From Bacteroidales bacterium (GTDB lineage: Bacteria > Bacteroidota > Bacteroidia > Bacteroidales > UBA932), in contig JAFVAU010000033.1 in NCBI GenBank assembly GCA_017480345.1, forward strand, positions 1 to 54,584: 54,584 nucleotides of DNA. The letters run 5' to 3'. The translations under genes were made by a program, and so were the position numbers. This document shows, piece by piece, positions 31,851 through 41,323 of this stretch. Numbering within the stretch: position 1 is the stretch's first letter; every line of letters begins with the position of its first letter. The notes beneath the pieces were generated by a model. That model was not told where the DNA came from. It did not search any database and saw only the letters and a program-made list of their open reading frames with translations.

Positions 31851-32402
31851 TTATTCGTCCAGTACGTAAATGTCCTTGATATTGCGGCCCAGCTCGTCGT
31901 AATCCAGGCCGAAGCCCACGATGAAGCGGTTGGGAATCTCCATGGCCACATAGTCCAGCTTCACATCCTTCTTGTACACCTCTTTTTTCAGCAGCAGGGT
32001 GCACACGCGGGCGTCCTTCACCTTTCGCTCCTTCAGGAGCTGCGTCATGGCCACGATGGTGTTGCCCGTATCCACAATGTCTTCCACAATGAGGACCCGC
32101 TTCCCTTCCAGATGGGCCGGCAGCGGCACTTCCGTCTTCACCACGCCGGTGGACTGGGTTCCCTCATAGGAAGAGAGCTTGCAGGCTTTCAGCTCCAGGG
32201 GGAAATTCAGGCGTTTGAGCAGTTCCGCGGCAAAGATGACGGCGCCGTTCAGCGTGCACAGAAGGATGACGGGATCTTCGTCGGTGGCCTGGGCATAATC
32301 TTGATTGAGCCGCTCTGCCACAGCATCGATGGCCTTTTCAATTTGCTCGTTGGGGATAAAGAGTTTGAAGGTTTTGTCGTGAAGCTTGACTTTGTTTTCC
32401 AT
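31851..32402 (-). CDS. hpt: Hypoxanthine phosphoribosyltransferase
   Basis: 183 residues of the type I phosphoribosyltransferase fold. The PRPP-binding motif is VLIVEDIVDTGNT, with the hood segment VILLCTLNGAVIFAAELLKR and KLDYVAMEIPNRFIVGFGLD binding the purine. It salvages hypoxanthine/guanine to IMP/GMP. It is co-transcribed with adk from a TAATTTTG promoter at 32426-32433, giving a small purine-nucleotide operon. Confidence 0.95.
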   Translation of the reverse strand: MENKVKLHDKTFKLFIPNEQIEKAIDAVAERLNQDYAQATDEDPVILLCTLNGAVIFAAELLKRLNFPLELKACKLSSYEGTQSTGVVKTEVPLPAHLEGKRVLIVEDIVDTGNTIVAMTQLLKERKVKDARVCTLLLKKEVYKKDVKLDYVAMEIPNRFIVGFGLDYDELGRNIKDIYVLDE

Positions 32403-32425
32403 CGATTCTTGAATTTATTTTGCTG

Positions 32426-32433
32426 CAAAATTA
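32426..32433 (-). promoter_or_regulatory. -7 promoter element TAATTTTG (hpt-adk)
   Basis: Exact match 24 bases before the hpt ATG. Confidence 0.5.
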
Positions 32434-32519
32434 GTAAAAAACACACAAAAAGCATGTGAAACAACACAATTTATCTTACGATTCTGTTTTTTTCGCCTCT
32501 GTCTGTTTATCTTGCGGCC

Positions 32520-34145
32520 ATGAGAAAATGGATTCTGGCAATTCTGATGGCATGTTTACCGGCTTTATCCAGTGCACAGGAAGAGTCGGTGCTCCGGGCG
32601 GCGCTTTTTCTGACCGGCGCCGCGTCCGAGGAAGAAGTGGATGAGGAGTGGATCCGGCGTCTGGAGTGGACAGGAAAGCTTAAAATCAATTCCGGGAGGC
32701 TCCGTCCCGGCCTTCTGACAGATTCCCAGATAGCCTCGATAGGCCGATACAGGGCTTCCTACGGAGACATCCTTTCCTGGGAAGAGCTGGCCCTGGTGGA
32801 TGGTTTTGACCGGGAAACGGTGAACATCCTCCGGCCTTTCCTTTCCCTGGAATCCCGCCGCCTTCCCGGAGTTACGGATACGGTTAAAGTCCGCTCCGAG
32901 GCTATCCTTCGGGGAATGCTCAAAAATTTCGGCCTCAAGGCCAAAACAGGCACGGACACCTGGAGGGTGGGAGGAGCCTGGCGGGCGCCGGACTGGACGG
33001 CCCATGCGGAGTGGTCCGGCGGCCCGGTGCGTCTGATCATCGGAGATTTCAATGCCCGCTACGGGGAAGGCCTCTGCTTCTGGAGCGGCTTCTCCATGGA
33101 AAGCCTGGGCACGGTGGATGCCTTTTTCAAGCGCCCGACCGGCCTCTCCCCCGTCTGGTCCTATTCATCGGCCGATGTTCACAGGGGCCTGGCGGCAGAA
33201 TATGAGGGTACCGGCTGGCGGGTCTCCGCCTTCGGGACGCTCAAAAAAGTATTCGGACTTCATGGCGAATATCTGGGCCGATATGGCCAGGTGGGCGCGA
33301 TGGCGGGCTGGTCACAGGCCGATGGCTGGAGTGTTTCCCTGTCCGGCCGGGCGAATCTTCGGGGCTGGGACTTGGGGGCCGAAGCCGCCCTCCGGCACGG
33401 GATGCCGGCCGGAAAGCTTTCCTTAAGAAGCAGAGCGGGAGAAAACGGAAAATGGGCCCTCCAGGCCCGCGTTATCCCCAGCCGCTTCAGCGGGAAGAAG
33501 AACGGAGAATATGCCCTGGCCGCCGGCTATTCCCTCAAAAGCGGCCGATGGGTATCCCTGGCCGGTCAAAGCGGATTCGGCAGTTCCGTTCCGGCCTGGA
33601 ACCTTTCTTTGACGGTGGACGCTTCCCTGCTGCCCCGCCCCGGAGTGGACCCGCGCCGCCATCAAGTCAGGGCCTATCTGACGGGCAGCTGGCAATTTGC
33701 ATCGGCCTGGAAGGGGGAACTCAAAGTGACGGAGCGCTACCGGAACTACGAACCCTCCCGGCTTTCTGTCAGGGGAAGCCTGCAATTTGCCTATGGCCCC
33801 TGGCTGTCCGTCTTCCGGGCAGAGGGCGTCCACTGCAAGGATTGGGGCTTCCTATCCTATCTGGAAGGCGGTTATAAAGGGTCCTCCCTGCAGGCCTATC
33901 TGCGTTTCTGCGGCTTTTCCATCGCAAACTGGGACGACCGTATCTATGTCTATGAACGGGATGCCCCGGGGAATTTCTCCGTTCCGGCCTATTCGGGAAA
34001 GGGACTGTCCCTACAAGGAATGGCAGGCTACAAACTCCGCCTGGGGAAATGGACTTTGAAAGCATATTTGCGGGGCGGCTACATGCTAAGGGTACAGAAA
34101 GAGCCGTCTCCCACGCTGGCCGTGCAGTTACAGGTGCAAAGATAG
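32520..34145 (+). CDS. Helix-hairpin-helix outer-membrane barrel protein
   Basis: 541 residues: signal peptide (ILAILMACLPALSSAQ), a ComEA-like helix-hairpin-helix region (LLTDSQIASIGRYRASYGDI, then WEELALVDGFDRETV at about 60-105), and a long C-terminal half of alternating aromatic strands typical of an outer-membrane beta-barrel, with the family motif GDFNARYGEGLCFWSGF. It ends VQLQVQR, a plausible barrel end. This Bacteroidetes family is uncharacterised; the HhH suggests DNA contact near the outer membrane, and a link to DNA uptake has been only speculated. It precedes the MMPL operon on the same strand. Confidence 0.75.
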   Translation: MRKWILAILMACLPALSSAQEESVLRAALFLTGAASEEEVDEEWIRRLEWTGKLKINSGRLRPGLLTDSQIASIGRYRASYGDILSWEELALVDGFDRETVNILRPFLSLESRRLPGVTDTVKVRSEAILRGMLKNFGLKAKTGTDTWRVGGAWRAPDWTAHAEWSGGPVRLIIGDFNARYGEGLCFWSGFSMESLGTVDAFFKRPTGLSPVWSYSSADVHRGLAAEYEGTGWRVSAFGTLKKVFGLHGEYLGRYGQVGAMAGWSQADGWSVSLSGRANLRGWDLGAEAALRHGMPAGKLSLRSRAGENGKWALQARVIPSRFSGKKNGEYALAAGYSLKSGRWVSLAGQSGFGSSVPAWNLSLTVDASLLPRPGVDPRRHQVRAYLTGSWQFASAWKGELKVTERYRNYEPSRLSVRGSLQFAYGPWLSVFRAEGVHCKDWGFLSYLEGGYKGSSLQAYLRFCGFSIANWDDRIYVYERDAPGNFSVPAYSGKGLSLQGMAGYKLRLGKWTLKAYLRGGYMLRVQKEPSPTLAVQLQVQR

Positions 34146-34167
34146 AGGATTATTCCCTGAAAATGTG

Positions 34168-34175
34168 TATATTTG
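34168..34175 (+). promoter_or_regulatory. -7 promoter element TATATTTG (MMPL-fak operon)
   Basis: Exact match 23 bases before the MMPL ATG, so the lipid operon has its own promoter apart from the HhH gene. Confidence 0.55.
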
Positions 34176-34198
34176 CAAGTTTTAACAAACCAAAGCTT

Positions 34199-36688
34199 AT
34201 GCACAGAATCTTTCTGCCCGTATATCATTTCTTCAAAGACCGCAAGGCCCTGTTGTATACCCTTCTGATAGCTTCTACGGCTGTCTTTGCCTGGTTCGGT
34301 TCCAAGATCCAGCTGGAAGAGGACATTGTCAAGCTCCTCCCCCGCTCCTCTACCTCCAACGAACTGGCGTTCAGTGATATCGGCCTCATTGACAAAATCT
34401 TTGTCCAGGTCACTTCACGGGATACGTTGAATCCGGTCCCCTCCAAGAAACTGGGGCAGGTGGCAGAGCAGTTCTGCGACGCCGTGATGGAAAGGGACAG
34501 TGCCACGCATTACCTGACGGGGGCGCTGGCCGGGCTCAGTATAGACACCGCCATGGAAGCGATGGATTTCGGCCTCACGCACCTGCCCACATTCATTGAT
34601 ACGGCCTGGTACAAGTACATTGACGCCGCCCTGGAACCGGAAGCCTTCGCAGAGCAGATGGAGGCCAACTACCAGCTGGTCATGGAAGATGAGACCGGAG
34701 ACGACTCCCAGCTGGCCAGCATGGATCCGCTGGGCCTGAGGAACGCCCTGTTCCAGGATTTGTTCGCAGACAGCAACATGGGCGGTTTCGCCATGGAGGA
34801 CGGCCACCTTTTCTGCCCGGACAAAACCGTAGCCCTGGGCTTTCTCACCCCCGGTTTCGCCTACACCAATTCCGGGGAGGCCACCCGCATGATTGCCATG
34901 CTTGATAAGGTGGCGGCCGAACTTGAGGCCCAGAACCCTGATGTGCGCATCATGATGCACGGAAATCCCCATGGCAGCGTATCCAATGCCGGCACCATCA
35001 AGAAAGACCTGATATGGACCATCGGCCTGTCCCTGCTCATTATCCTGGTTATCATGATGTTGAGCTTCCATCATCTCTCCTATATCTGGCAGCAGGTGGT
35101 CCCTGTGGTATATGGCTCCCTCTTTGCCCTGGCCTGCATGTACTGGCTCAAGGGCGTCATGTCCCTGATGGCGCTGGGACTCAGTGCCGTGGTCATGGGT
35201 GTAGCCATCAGCTACTGCCTGCACCTGCTCATCCACTATTATTACAGGGGGGATGCGGAACAGACGCTCCGGGAAGAGTCCACGCCCATCTTCCTGGGCT
35301 GCCTCACCACCATCGGCGCCTTCCTGGGCCTCCTGTTCACGGAAAGCGAGCTGCTGAGGGATTTCGGTCTCTTTGCCACCTTCGCCCTCATCGGCAACAC
35401 CTTCTTCGTACTGGTGTTCCTTCCCCATTTCCTGCGCCCTTCCCAGATCCGCTTCAAGCGCACGCACGGCTTCCCGCTGGTGGAAAAAATCAACAGCCTG
35501 CCCTGGGACCGCAATCCCTGGGTCATCGGCACCATGGTGGTCCTCATCCTCGTAGGTGTGGTCATGAGCCCCCGCGTGAAGTTTGACAGCGACCTCAATA
35601 ACCTGGACTACGACAATGCCACCCTGCGGGAAAGCCAGGACTTGTACAACCGCAAGAACAACGACGGCTACATGCATGAGTTCTTTGCGGCCTGGGACCA
35701 GGACAACCTGGACAAGGCGCTGGAATACAACGAGGGCTTCATCCATGTGCTGGATTCCCTGAAGGAGGAGGGACTGGTTCATTCCTATGCTCCCATTGGC
35801 AAACTCCTTCTGCATTCCACCGCCAAACAGCAGCAGCGCATAGATGCCTGGAATGCCTATTGGACACGCTCCAAGGTGCGGGACGTAAGGCTCCGCCTGG
35901 CCGAGGCCGAGCGTCAGTATGGCCTTCCTGCGGGCTTCTACGACCCCTTCCTGGGCTTCATCCGCGGCAAATACGAACCCGGAGACCTCATTAAATCCGG
36001 CATCGTGCCGGCCGGCCTCCTCTCCAATTATGTAGAGAAGCAGGAAAGTGGCCGATACATGGTGTTCACGGATGTGTCCTATGACAAGGAAGTCACTGCA
36101 CCCCTGTACAAGCAGCTCACCTCCACGGACCATGTCTTCGTGCTGAATCCCTTCTATTATTGCCGGGACATGGTGGAGATTGTGCATGACGATTTCGATA
36201 CCACCCTGTGGATTTCCAGTATCTTCGTGCTGCTGGTGCTCCTATTCAGCTTCCGCAACATCTGGATAGCCCTGGTGGCCTTCTTCCCTATGTTCGTGAG
36301 CTGGTATGTGATGCAGGGATACATGGCCCTCTTCGGCCTGGAATTCAACCTGATCAATATTGTTATCTCCACCTTCATTTACGGTATCGGCGTGGATTAC
36401 AGCATCTTTGTGATGGAGGGTCTGCTCTCCGAAGCCCGCAAGGGAGAGAACAAGGTGCTTAAATTCCACAAGGTGGCCATCTTCTACAGTGCCCTCATCC
36501 TGGCTGTGGTCACCTTCTCCCTCATCTTCGCCCGCCATCCGGCCATCCATTCCATCGGCCTTATCACGCTCATTGGAATGGCGTCCACCATCCTGATAAC
36601 CTATTCCCTTCAGCCCTGGATTTTCCGCAAGCTGTGCAAGATTCCTTTCTTCCGCCGCGGATTCCGCATTCCTGAAAACCTCGAATGA
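34199..36688 (+). CDS. MMPL/RND-superfamily lipid exporter
   Basis: 829 residues with the RND layout: TM1 near 18-36, a large periplasmic loop, TM2-6 about 265-420 (TIGLSLLIILVIMMLSF, SLMALGLSAVVMGVAISYCL), TM7 near 487, a second periplasmic domain, and TM8-12 about 655-815 (IVISTFIYGIGVDYSIFVM). The GVDYSIF segment is the expected RND/SSD signature for proton coupling in TM10. MMPL proteins export lipids or lipid-linked molecules. Start at ATG 34199 follows a promoter; the longer frame begins inside the HhH gene. Its stop overlaps the FakA-like start in ATGA, first of five tightly spaced lipid genes. Confidence 0.88.
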   Translation: MHRIFLPVYHFFKDRKALLYTLLIASTAVFAWFGSKIQLEEDIVKLLPRSSTSNELAFSDIGLIDKIFVQVTSRDTLNPVPSKKLGQVAEQFCDAVMERDSATHYLTGALAGLSIDTAMEAMDFGLTHLPTFIDTAWYKYIDAALEPEAFAEQMEANYQLVMEDETGDDSQLASMDPLGLRNALFQDLFADSNMGGFAMEDGHLFCPDKTVALGFLTPGFAYTNSGEATRMIAMLDKVAAELEAQNPDVRIMMHGNPHGSVSNAGTIKKDLIWTIGLSLLIILVIMMLSFHHLSYIWQQVVPVVYGSLFALACMYWLKGVMSLMALGLSAVVMGVAISYCLHLLIHYYYRGDAEQTLREESTPIFLGCLTTIGAFLGLLFTESELLRDFGLFATFALIGNTFFVLVFLPHFLRPSQIRFKRTHGFPLVEKINSLPWDRNPWVIGTMVVLILVGVVMSPRVKFDSDLNNLDYDNATLRESQDLYNRKNNDGYMHEFFAAWDQDNLDKALEYNEGFIHVLDSLKEEGLVHSYAPIGKLLLHSTAKQQQRIDAWNAYWTRSKVRDVRLRLAEAERQYGLPAGFYDPFLGFIRGKYEPGDLIKSGIVPAGLLSNYVEKQESGRYMVFTDVSYDKEVTAPLYKQLTSTDHVFVLNPFYYCRDMVEIVHDDFDTTLWISSIFVLLVLLFSFRNIWIALVAFFPMFVSWYVMQGYMALFGLEFNLINIVISTFIYGIGVDYSIFVMEGLLSEARKGENKVLKFHKVAIFYSALILAVVTFSLIFARHPAIHSIGLITLIGMASTILITYSLQPWIFRKLCKIPFFRRGFRIPENLE

Positions 36689-38316
36689 ACCTGAACGCCA
36701 GACTATACCTGAACCTGATCAGGGGCGGAGCCGCCCGCCTGGCAGAGAACCGCCAGGAGATTAACGACCTCAATGTGTTTCCCATTCCGGACGGAGACAC
36801 CGGAGACAATATGTACATGACCATCGAGGCCGGTACCCATGCCTCCGGGGAAAGCCTGGGAGAAATGGCCGCAGCGGTTTCCGGCGGCATGCTGCTGGGG
36901 GCCCGGGGTAATTCCGGAGTTATCCTTTCCCGCATCTTCGCCGGCATGGGCAAGGCTTTCACGGGCCTTGACGAGGCCGATGTCCAGGCCTTCGGGAAAG
37001 CGATGGAAGCCGCTGTGAAAGAAGCCTACGGCGCGGTTTCCCAGCCGGTGGAAGGAACCATCCTCACGGTGCTCCGGGAAGGCGTTGCCGCCGCCGAAGG
37101 CTCCTCTTCCCTGGAAGAATACATGGACCTGATGATAGCCGGCATGGACCTTTCCCTGCAGCATACGCCGGAGCTTTTGGACGTGCTCAAAAAGGCCGGC
37201 GTGGTGGACAGCGGCGGAGCCGGGCTCCTTTCCATTGCAGAAGGCATGAGGGATGCCCTGAAAGGCAGATTCCCGGTCGAGGCCGGGAATGACGGAAATG
37301 GTCTGCCCGGGAATGAAGCCCCGGTCATGCCCGGCCCCGTTCGGGCATCCATTGATTTCAATGCCTTCACGGAAGACAGCGAGCTGGAATTCGGCTATTG
37401 CACGGAATTCCTCCTGCGGCTCCAGCGCTCCAAAGTGGATCTGGAGCATTTTGACGAGAGCGTCATATCGGCCTGGCTGGCCACACAGGGAGATTCCCTG
37501 GTCTTTTTCCGCGACGGTTCCATCGTGAAGGTACACGTCCACACCAAAGACCCCGGCGCGGTGCTTTCCAAGTGCCGGCAGTGGGGCGAATACCTTACCG
37601 TCAAGGTGGAGAACATGACGCTCCAGCACCATGAGAACCACATGGACCAGCGCTTCAAGAGAAACGCAAAAGCCCTTGGCATCGTGACGGTTGCCGCCGG
37701 AGAAGGCCTGGAAGCCACTTTCCGGGAAATGGGGGCCGATGCCGTCATCCGGGGCGGTCAGACCATGAACCCCTCCGTGGAAAGTTTCCTGGAGGCCTTC
37801 AAGGCCGTACAGGCCCAGACCATCCTGGTCTTCCCCAACAACAGCAACATCCTCCTGACAGCCCGCCAGGCAGCCGGGCTCTATAAAGACGCCCGCGTGG
37901 AGGTGGTTCCCACCAAAACGCTGGGAGAAGGCTATTACGCCATGGCAAATCTCCAGCCGGACCTTCCTTTGGAAGAGCTTCTGCCCAGCCTGGAGGAAGC
38001 CGCGGCCTCCGTCACCACCGGCTCCGTCTCCAAGGCCATCCGCACCACGGCCGAAGCCCGCGAGGGAGATTACATCGGTTTCAGTGGAAAAGACATCCTC
38101 TGCAGCAGCCCTTCCCGCGAAGAGACCTTGAAGGCGCTTGCCGCCAAGTTGGATGCCGCATCGGCCGACATCGCTATCCTGCTGCAGGGAGAAGGCGTTC
38201 CCCCGGAGGAAGCCCACAGCTTGCAGGAAACCCTTCAGAAGGCCTCTCCCCTGTCGGAGGTCATCCTGATAGACGGAAAACAACCTGTTTACGATTATAT
38301 CTTAGTGCTATGTTAA
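36685..38316 (+). CDS. fakA: FakA-like fatty-acid kinase (DAK2 domain)
   Basis: 543 residues, close to the ~550 of Firmicutes FakA. The N-terminal DAK2 kinase domain carries the ATP/Mg motif NVFPIPDGDTGDNMYMTIEA and ARGNSGVILSRIFAGMGKAF; a middle domain and a C-terminal FakB-binding region (about 330-543, starting near NAKALGIVTVAAGEGLEATF) follow. In Firmicutes, FakA phosphorylates a fatty acid held by FakB to acyl-phosphate. It overlaps MMPL by four bases and the FakB-like gene by seven. Function here rests on homology and on the adjacent fakB and plsX. Confidence 0.85.
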   Translation: MNLNARLYLNLIRGGAARLAENRQEINDLNVFPIPDGDTGDNMYMTIEAGTHASGESLGEMAAAVSGGMLLGARGNSGVILSRIFAGMGKAFTGLDEADVQAFGKAMEAAVKEAYGAVSQPVEGTILTVLREGVAAAEGSSSLEEYMDLMIAGMDLSLQHTPELLDVLKKAGVVDSGGAGLLSIAEGMRDALKGRFPVEAGNDGNGLPGNEAPVMPGPVRASIDFNAFTEDSELEFGYCTEFLLRLQRSKVDLEHFDESVISAWLATQGDSLVFFRDGSIVKVHVHTKDPGAVLSKCRQWGEYLTVKVENMTLQHHENHMDQRFKRNAKALGIVTVAAGEGLEATFREMGADAVIRGGQTMNPSVESFLEAFKAVQAQTILVFPNNSNILLTARQAAGLYKDARVEVVPTKTLGEGYYAMANLQPDLPLEELLPSLEEAAASVTTGSVSKAIRTTAEAREGDYIGFSGKDILCSSPSREETLKALAAKLDAASADIAILLQGEGVPPEEAHSLQETLQKASPLSEVILIDGKQPVYDYILVLC

Positions 38317-39176
38317 AATTATACACGGACACCGATACCGACATCACCCCTTCGCTGGCGGCGGAATACGGTTACAGCCTCATCTCCATGCCTTACAGCA
38401 TCGAGGCGCAGACCACCTATCCTTACGTGGATTTCGAGACCTTCGACGCGCATGCCTTCTATGACAGGCTCCGTGGCGGCGTATTGCCCACCACCAGCGC
38501 CATCTCCAAGGAGCAGTACATCCAGTTCTTCGAGAAGGACTTTGCCGCCGGAAACCAGATTCTTTATGTCCACTTCTCCCGCGCCATGACCAATACCTTC
38601 GACGCCATGGACCAGGCGGTTGCCGAACTCAGGGAGAAGTACCCGGCCGCCCGTTTTGAGGAGATTGACACCAAGGGCATCACCACCATCAGCTACGCCA
38701 TCGTGCGTGAGGTGGGAGACCTGGTGAAGGCCGGCAAGACCCTGGACGAAATCCTGGCCTGGGCGGCCGACGAGGTGGACCACTTCGCCATGTATTTCTT
38801 TGCCGATGACCTCAAGTTCTTCCGCCGTAGCGGCCGTGTGGGAGGCCTTGCGGCCACCATGGGCACCCTGATCGGCGTGCGTCCCCTCATCCACATGAGC
38901 CAGGAGGGCAAGATGATTTCCGTGGGCACCGCCAAGGGACGTCCCAAGGCCATCGACTTCCTTCTGAATAAGGTGGGTGAACTGGGAGACGACCTCCAGA
39001 ACCACCGCATCTGTATCGGCCATTCCGACGCTCCGGAGATTGCCCATGAACTGGGCCGTCTCATCGAGGAGAAATACGGGAAACAGAATCTTGTCTATGT
39101 GGACGTGAACCCCACCGCCGGCAGCCATTGCGGCCCCAACGGCGTGGGCGTCTGCTTCCACGCCAAGCACCGTTAA
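38310..39176 (+). CDS. fakB: FakB-like fatty-acid-binding protein (DegV family)
   Basis: 288 residues of the DegV fold. Landmarks: YTDTDTDITPSLAAEYG near the start, the fatty-acid carboxylate loop PTTSAIS at about 63-69 (TSxxS type), RRSGRVGGLAATMGTLIGVR, and a C-terminal GSHCGPNGVGVCF. DegV/FakB proteins bind a fatty acid for phosphorylation by FakA. Paired directly with the FakA-like kinase (seven-base overlap, ATGTTAA). The single fakB suggests one main acyl-chain specificity, which cannot be read from sequence. Confidence 0.85.
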   Translation: MLKLYTDTDTDITPSLAAEYGYSLISMPYSIEAQTTYPYVDFETFDAHAFYDRLRGGVLPTTSAISKEQYIQFFEKDFAAGNQILYVHFSRAMTNTFDAMDQAVAELREKYPAARFEEIDTKGITTISYAIVREVGDLVKAGKTLDEILAWAADEVDHFAMYFFADDLKFFRRSGRVGGLAATMGTLIGVRPLIHMSQEGKMISVGTAKGRPKAIDFLLNKVGELGDDLQNHRICIGHSDAPEIAHELGRLIEEKYGKQNLVYVDVNPTAGSHCGPNGVGVCFHAKHR

Positions 39177-39177
39177 T

Positions 39178-40305
39178 ATGATAGAAGTCAAAGAGGTTGC
39201 AACTGTAAAGCAGCAGAAGGAGTTCCTAAACTTCGCGCTGGATCTGTACCAGGGCAATGGCTGCTATGTCCCTCCGCTTTATGGAGACGAGAAGAAGATG
39301 TTCCGGGAAGACTATGTGTACCGGAGCAGCTGCGATTCCGTCTTTTTCAACGCCTATGAAGACGGCGTCATGGTGGGCCGCATCCAGGGCATCATCCAGA
39401 AGGATGCCAATGCCAAGAACGGGGAGAAGCGCTGCCGTTTCTGCCGTTTTGACGCCATAGACAAGCTGGAAGTGTCCCGCGCCCTGTTTGCCGCCGTAGA
39501 AAAATGGGCGCAGGAAAAAGGCATGGACACGCTGGTGGGCCCTCTCAATTATTCCGACCTGGAGCGCGAAGGCATGCTGGTGGAAGGCTTTGACCAGCCC
39601 TCCACCTTTGAGCAGAACTACAATTACGCCTACTACAAGGACCATGTGGAGGCCCTGGGCTTCCAAAAAGAAATTGACTGGACGGCCAGCCGCCTTTACG
39701 GTGCACGCGATGCAGAGACCCTGGAAGAGCTGGAGCAGTTGATAAATTTTATCTTCAAGCGTTACAAGCTGCATTACGGGACAGCCAAAAACGGCCGTCA
39801 GCTGTTGAAAAAATACGCCGACGGCATGTTTGACCTCATTGACCGCTCCTATGAAGGCTTGTACGGGACCGTGCCCTTCACCCCCGGCATGCGGAAACTG
39901 GTGCTGGACAATTTCTCCCTGGTCATCAGCCCCCAATATACGGCCGTCATCCTGGATGAGAATGAGAAGATCGTATGCTTCGGCCTGGCTTTCCCTTCCC
40001 TCAGCCGTGCGCTGGTAGGGACCCGCGGAAAGCTCCTTCCTTCCACGCTTCTGAACCTGCTGGACTGCATCAAGAACCCGGACATCCTGGATCTCTGCCT
40101 GGTGGGAGTGGACCCCGAATACCTGAACAGGGGCATCTCCGGCGCCCTTTCCCTGGCCATCATGAAGATGCTCCGGGACAATCCCCGCCTCCGCTGGGCC
40201 GATACCAACCTGAACCTGGAAGACAATTACGCCATCCTGAACCAGTGGCACCGCTTCAAGCGTGAAGAGTGCAAACGGTTCCGCTCTTACGTGAAAAGCC
40301 TATGA
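39178..40305 (+). CDS. GNAT-like protein, paralogue B
   Basis: 375 residues, paralogue of 21408-22550. Shared landmarks: FALDLYQGNGCYVPPLYGDE, VGRIQGIIQ, LVGPLNYSDLEREGMLVEGF, and a C-terminal LVGVDPEYLNRGISGALSLA that looks like the cofactor-binding stretch of GNAT enzymes. One base separates it from fakB, and its stop overlaps the plsX start in ATGA, so it is translated as part of the fatty-acid activation operon. An acyltransferase using acyl-ACP or acyl-phosphate is my inference; no member of the family has a function I know of. Confidence 0.8.
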   Translation: MIEVKEVATVKQQKEFLNFALDLYQGNGCYVPPLYGDEKKMFREDYVYRSSCDSVFFNAYEDGVMVGRIQGIIQKDANAKNGEKRCRFCRFDAIDKLEVSRALFAAVEKWAQEKGMDTLVGPLNYSDLEREGMLVEGFDQPSTFEQNYNYAYYKDHVEALGFQKEIDWTASRLYGARDAETLEELEQLINFIFKRYKLHYGTAKNGRQLLKKYADGMFDLIDRSYEGLYGTVPFTPGMRKLVLDNFSLVISPQYTAVILDENEKIVCFGLAFPSLSRALVGTRGKLLPSTLLNLLDCIKNPDILDLCLVGVDPEYLNRGISGALSLAIMKMLRDNPRLRWADTNLNLEDNYAILNQWHRFKREECKRFRSYVKSL

Positions 40306-41321
40306 TTAAGATCTTAGTAGACTGTTTCGGCGGAGACCATTGCCCCGAGGCGCCTGTAGAGGGTGCTCTGAAGGCCCTTGCGGCCAATCCTGACCTGAAA
40401 ATCGGCCTTTTGGGAGATGAGACCGTCCTGAAGGGTCAGCTGGAGGGAAAGGATTATGATGTCTCCCGCGTGGAGATTATCCATGCGCCGGAAGTGATTG
40501 GCTGCGACGAGAAGCCCACCGATGTGGTGCGGCTCAAACGCAATTCCTCCATGATGAAGGGCATCATCCTGCTCCGGGACAGCGACGACGTGGCCGCCCT
40601 GGTTTCCACCGGCTCCACCGGAGCCCTGGTGACGGGCGCTCTGGTACGCCTGGGACGCATCCCCGGCGTTATCCGGCCGGCCTTCTGCCCCCTCCTTCCC
40701 ACTATGAATGGCGGCCTGGTGGGCATTTGCGACAGCGGCGCCAATGTGGAAGTGACATCGGCCCATCTGCGTCAGTTCGCCATCATGGCTTCCCTGTACA
40801 TGGAGAATGTGTATGGCGTGAAAAACCCGCGCGTGGCCCTTTTGAACGTGGGTTTGGAGGCCGAAAAGGGAGATACCGTCCGGCAGGAGGCCTATCCCTT
40901 GCTCCGGCAGACGGAGGGGCTCAACTTCGTGGGAAACATGGAAAGCCGGGACCTTCTGAGCGGAAAATACGATGTGGTGGTGGCCGACGGATTCAGCGGC
41001 AACGTGCTGGTGAAAACCACCGAAGGCACGGCGCTGGAACTCCTCAAGAAGATTAAAAAAGATATCTACAGCCGCTCCCTGTACAAGATGGGCGCCCTCC
41101 TGATGAAACGGATGTTCAAGGAGGAAAAAGAGTTCATGAACTATCAGAACTATGGCGGAAGCGTGCTCCTGGGCACCGCCAAGGTGGTGGTGAAGGGACA
41201 TGGCTCCTCCAACGCCGTGGCGGTGGAAAAATGCATCGAACAAGCCTATCGGATGGAGGTTTCCGGCTTATCGACCCAAATTGAAAAAGAAATTGCCAAA
41301 TACGAACATTACGAAGACTAA
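40302..41321 (+). CDS. plsX: Phosphate acyltransferase PlsX
   Basis: 339 residues. PlsX landmarks: ILVDCFGGDHCPEAPVEGAL near the start, VSTGSTGALVTGALVRLGRI, RPAFCPLLPTMNG, VVADGFSGNVLVKTTEG, and KVVVKGHGSSNA. It interconverts acyl-ACP and acyl-phosphate at the membrane. With FakA/FakB upstream and an ACP immediately downstream, acyl-phosphate made by the kinase could be moved to ACP here. The upstream frame extension to 40269 is inside the GNAT-like gene; ATG 40302 is the family start. Confidence 0.93.
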   Translation: MIKILVDCFGGDHCPEAPVEGALKALAANPDLKIGLLGDETVLKGQLEGKDYDVSRVEIIHAPEVIGCDEKPTDVVRLKRNSSMMKGIILLRDSDDVAALVSTGSTGALVTGALVRLGRIPGVIRPAFCPLLPTMNGGLVGICDSGANVEVTSAHLRQFAIMASLYMENVYGVKNPRVALLNVGLEAEKGDTVRQEAYPLLRQTEGLNFVGNMESRDLLSGKYDVVVADGFSGNVLVKTTEGTALELLKKIKKDIYSRSLYKMGALLMKRMFKEEKEFMNYQNYGGSVLLGTAKVVVKGHGSSNAVAVEKCIEQAYRMEVSGLSTQIEKEIAKYEHYED

Positions 41322-41323
41322 CT

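Noticed and set aside
34415-36187. 590-codon minus-strand frame
   Set aside because: Antisense of the MMPL gene; His/Gly/Val-rich shadow.
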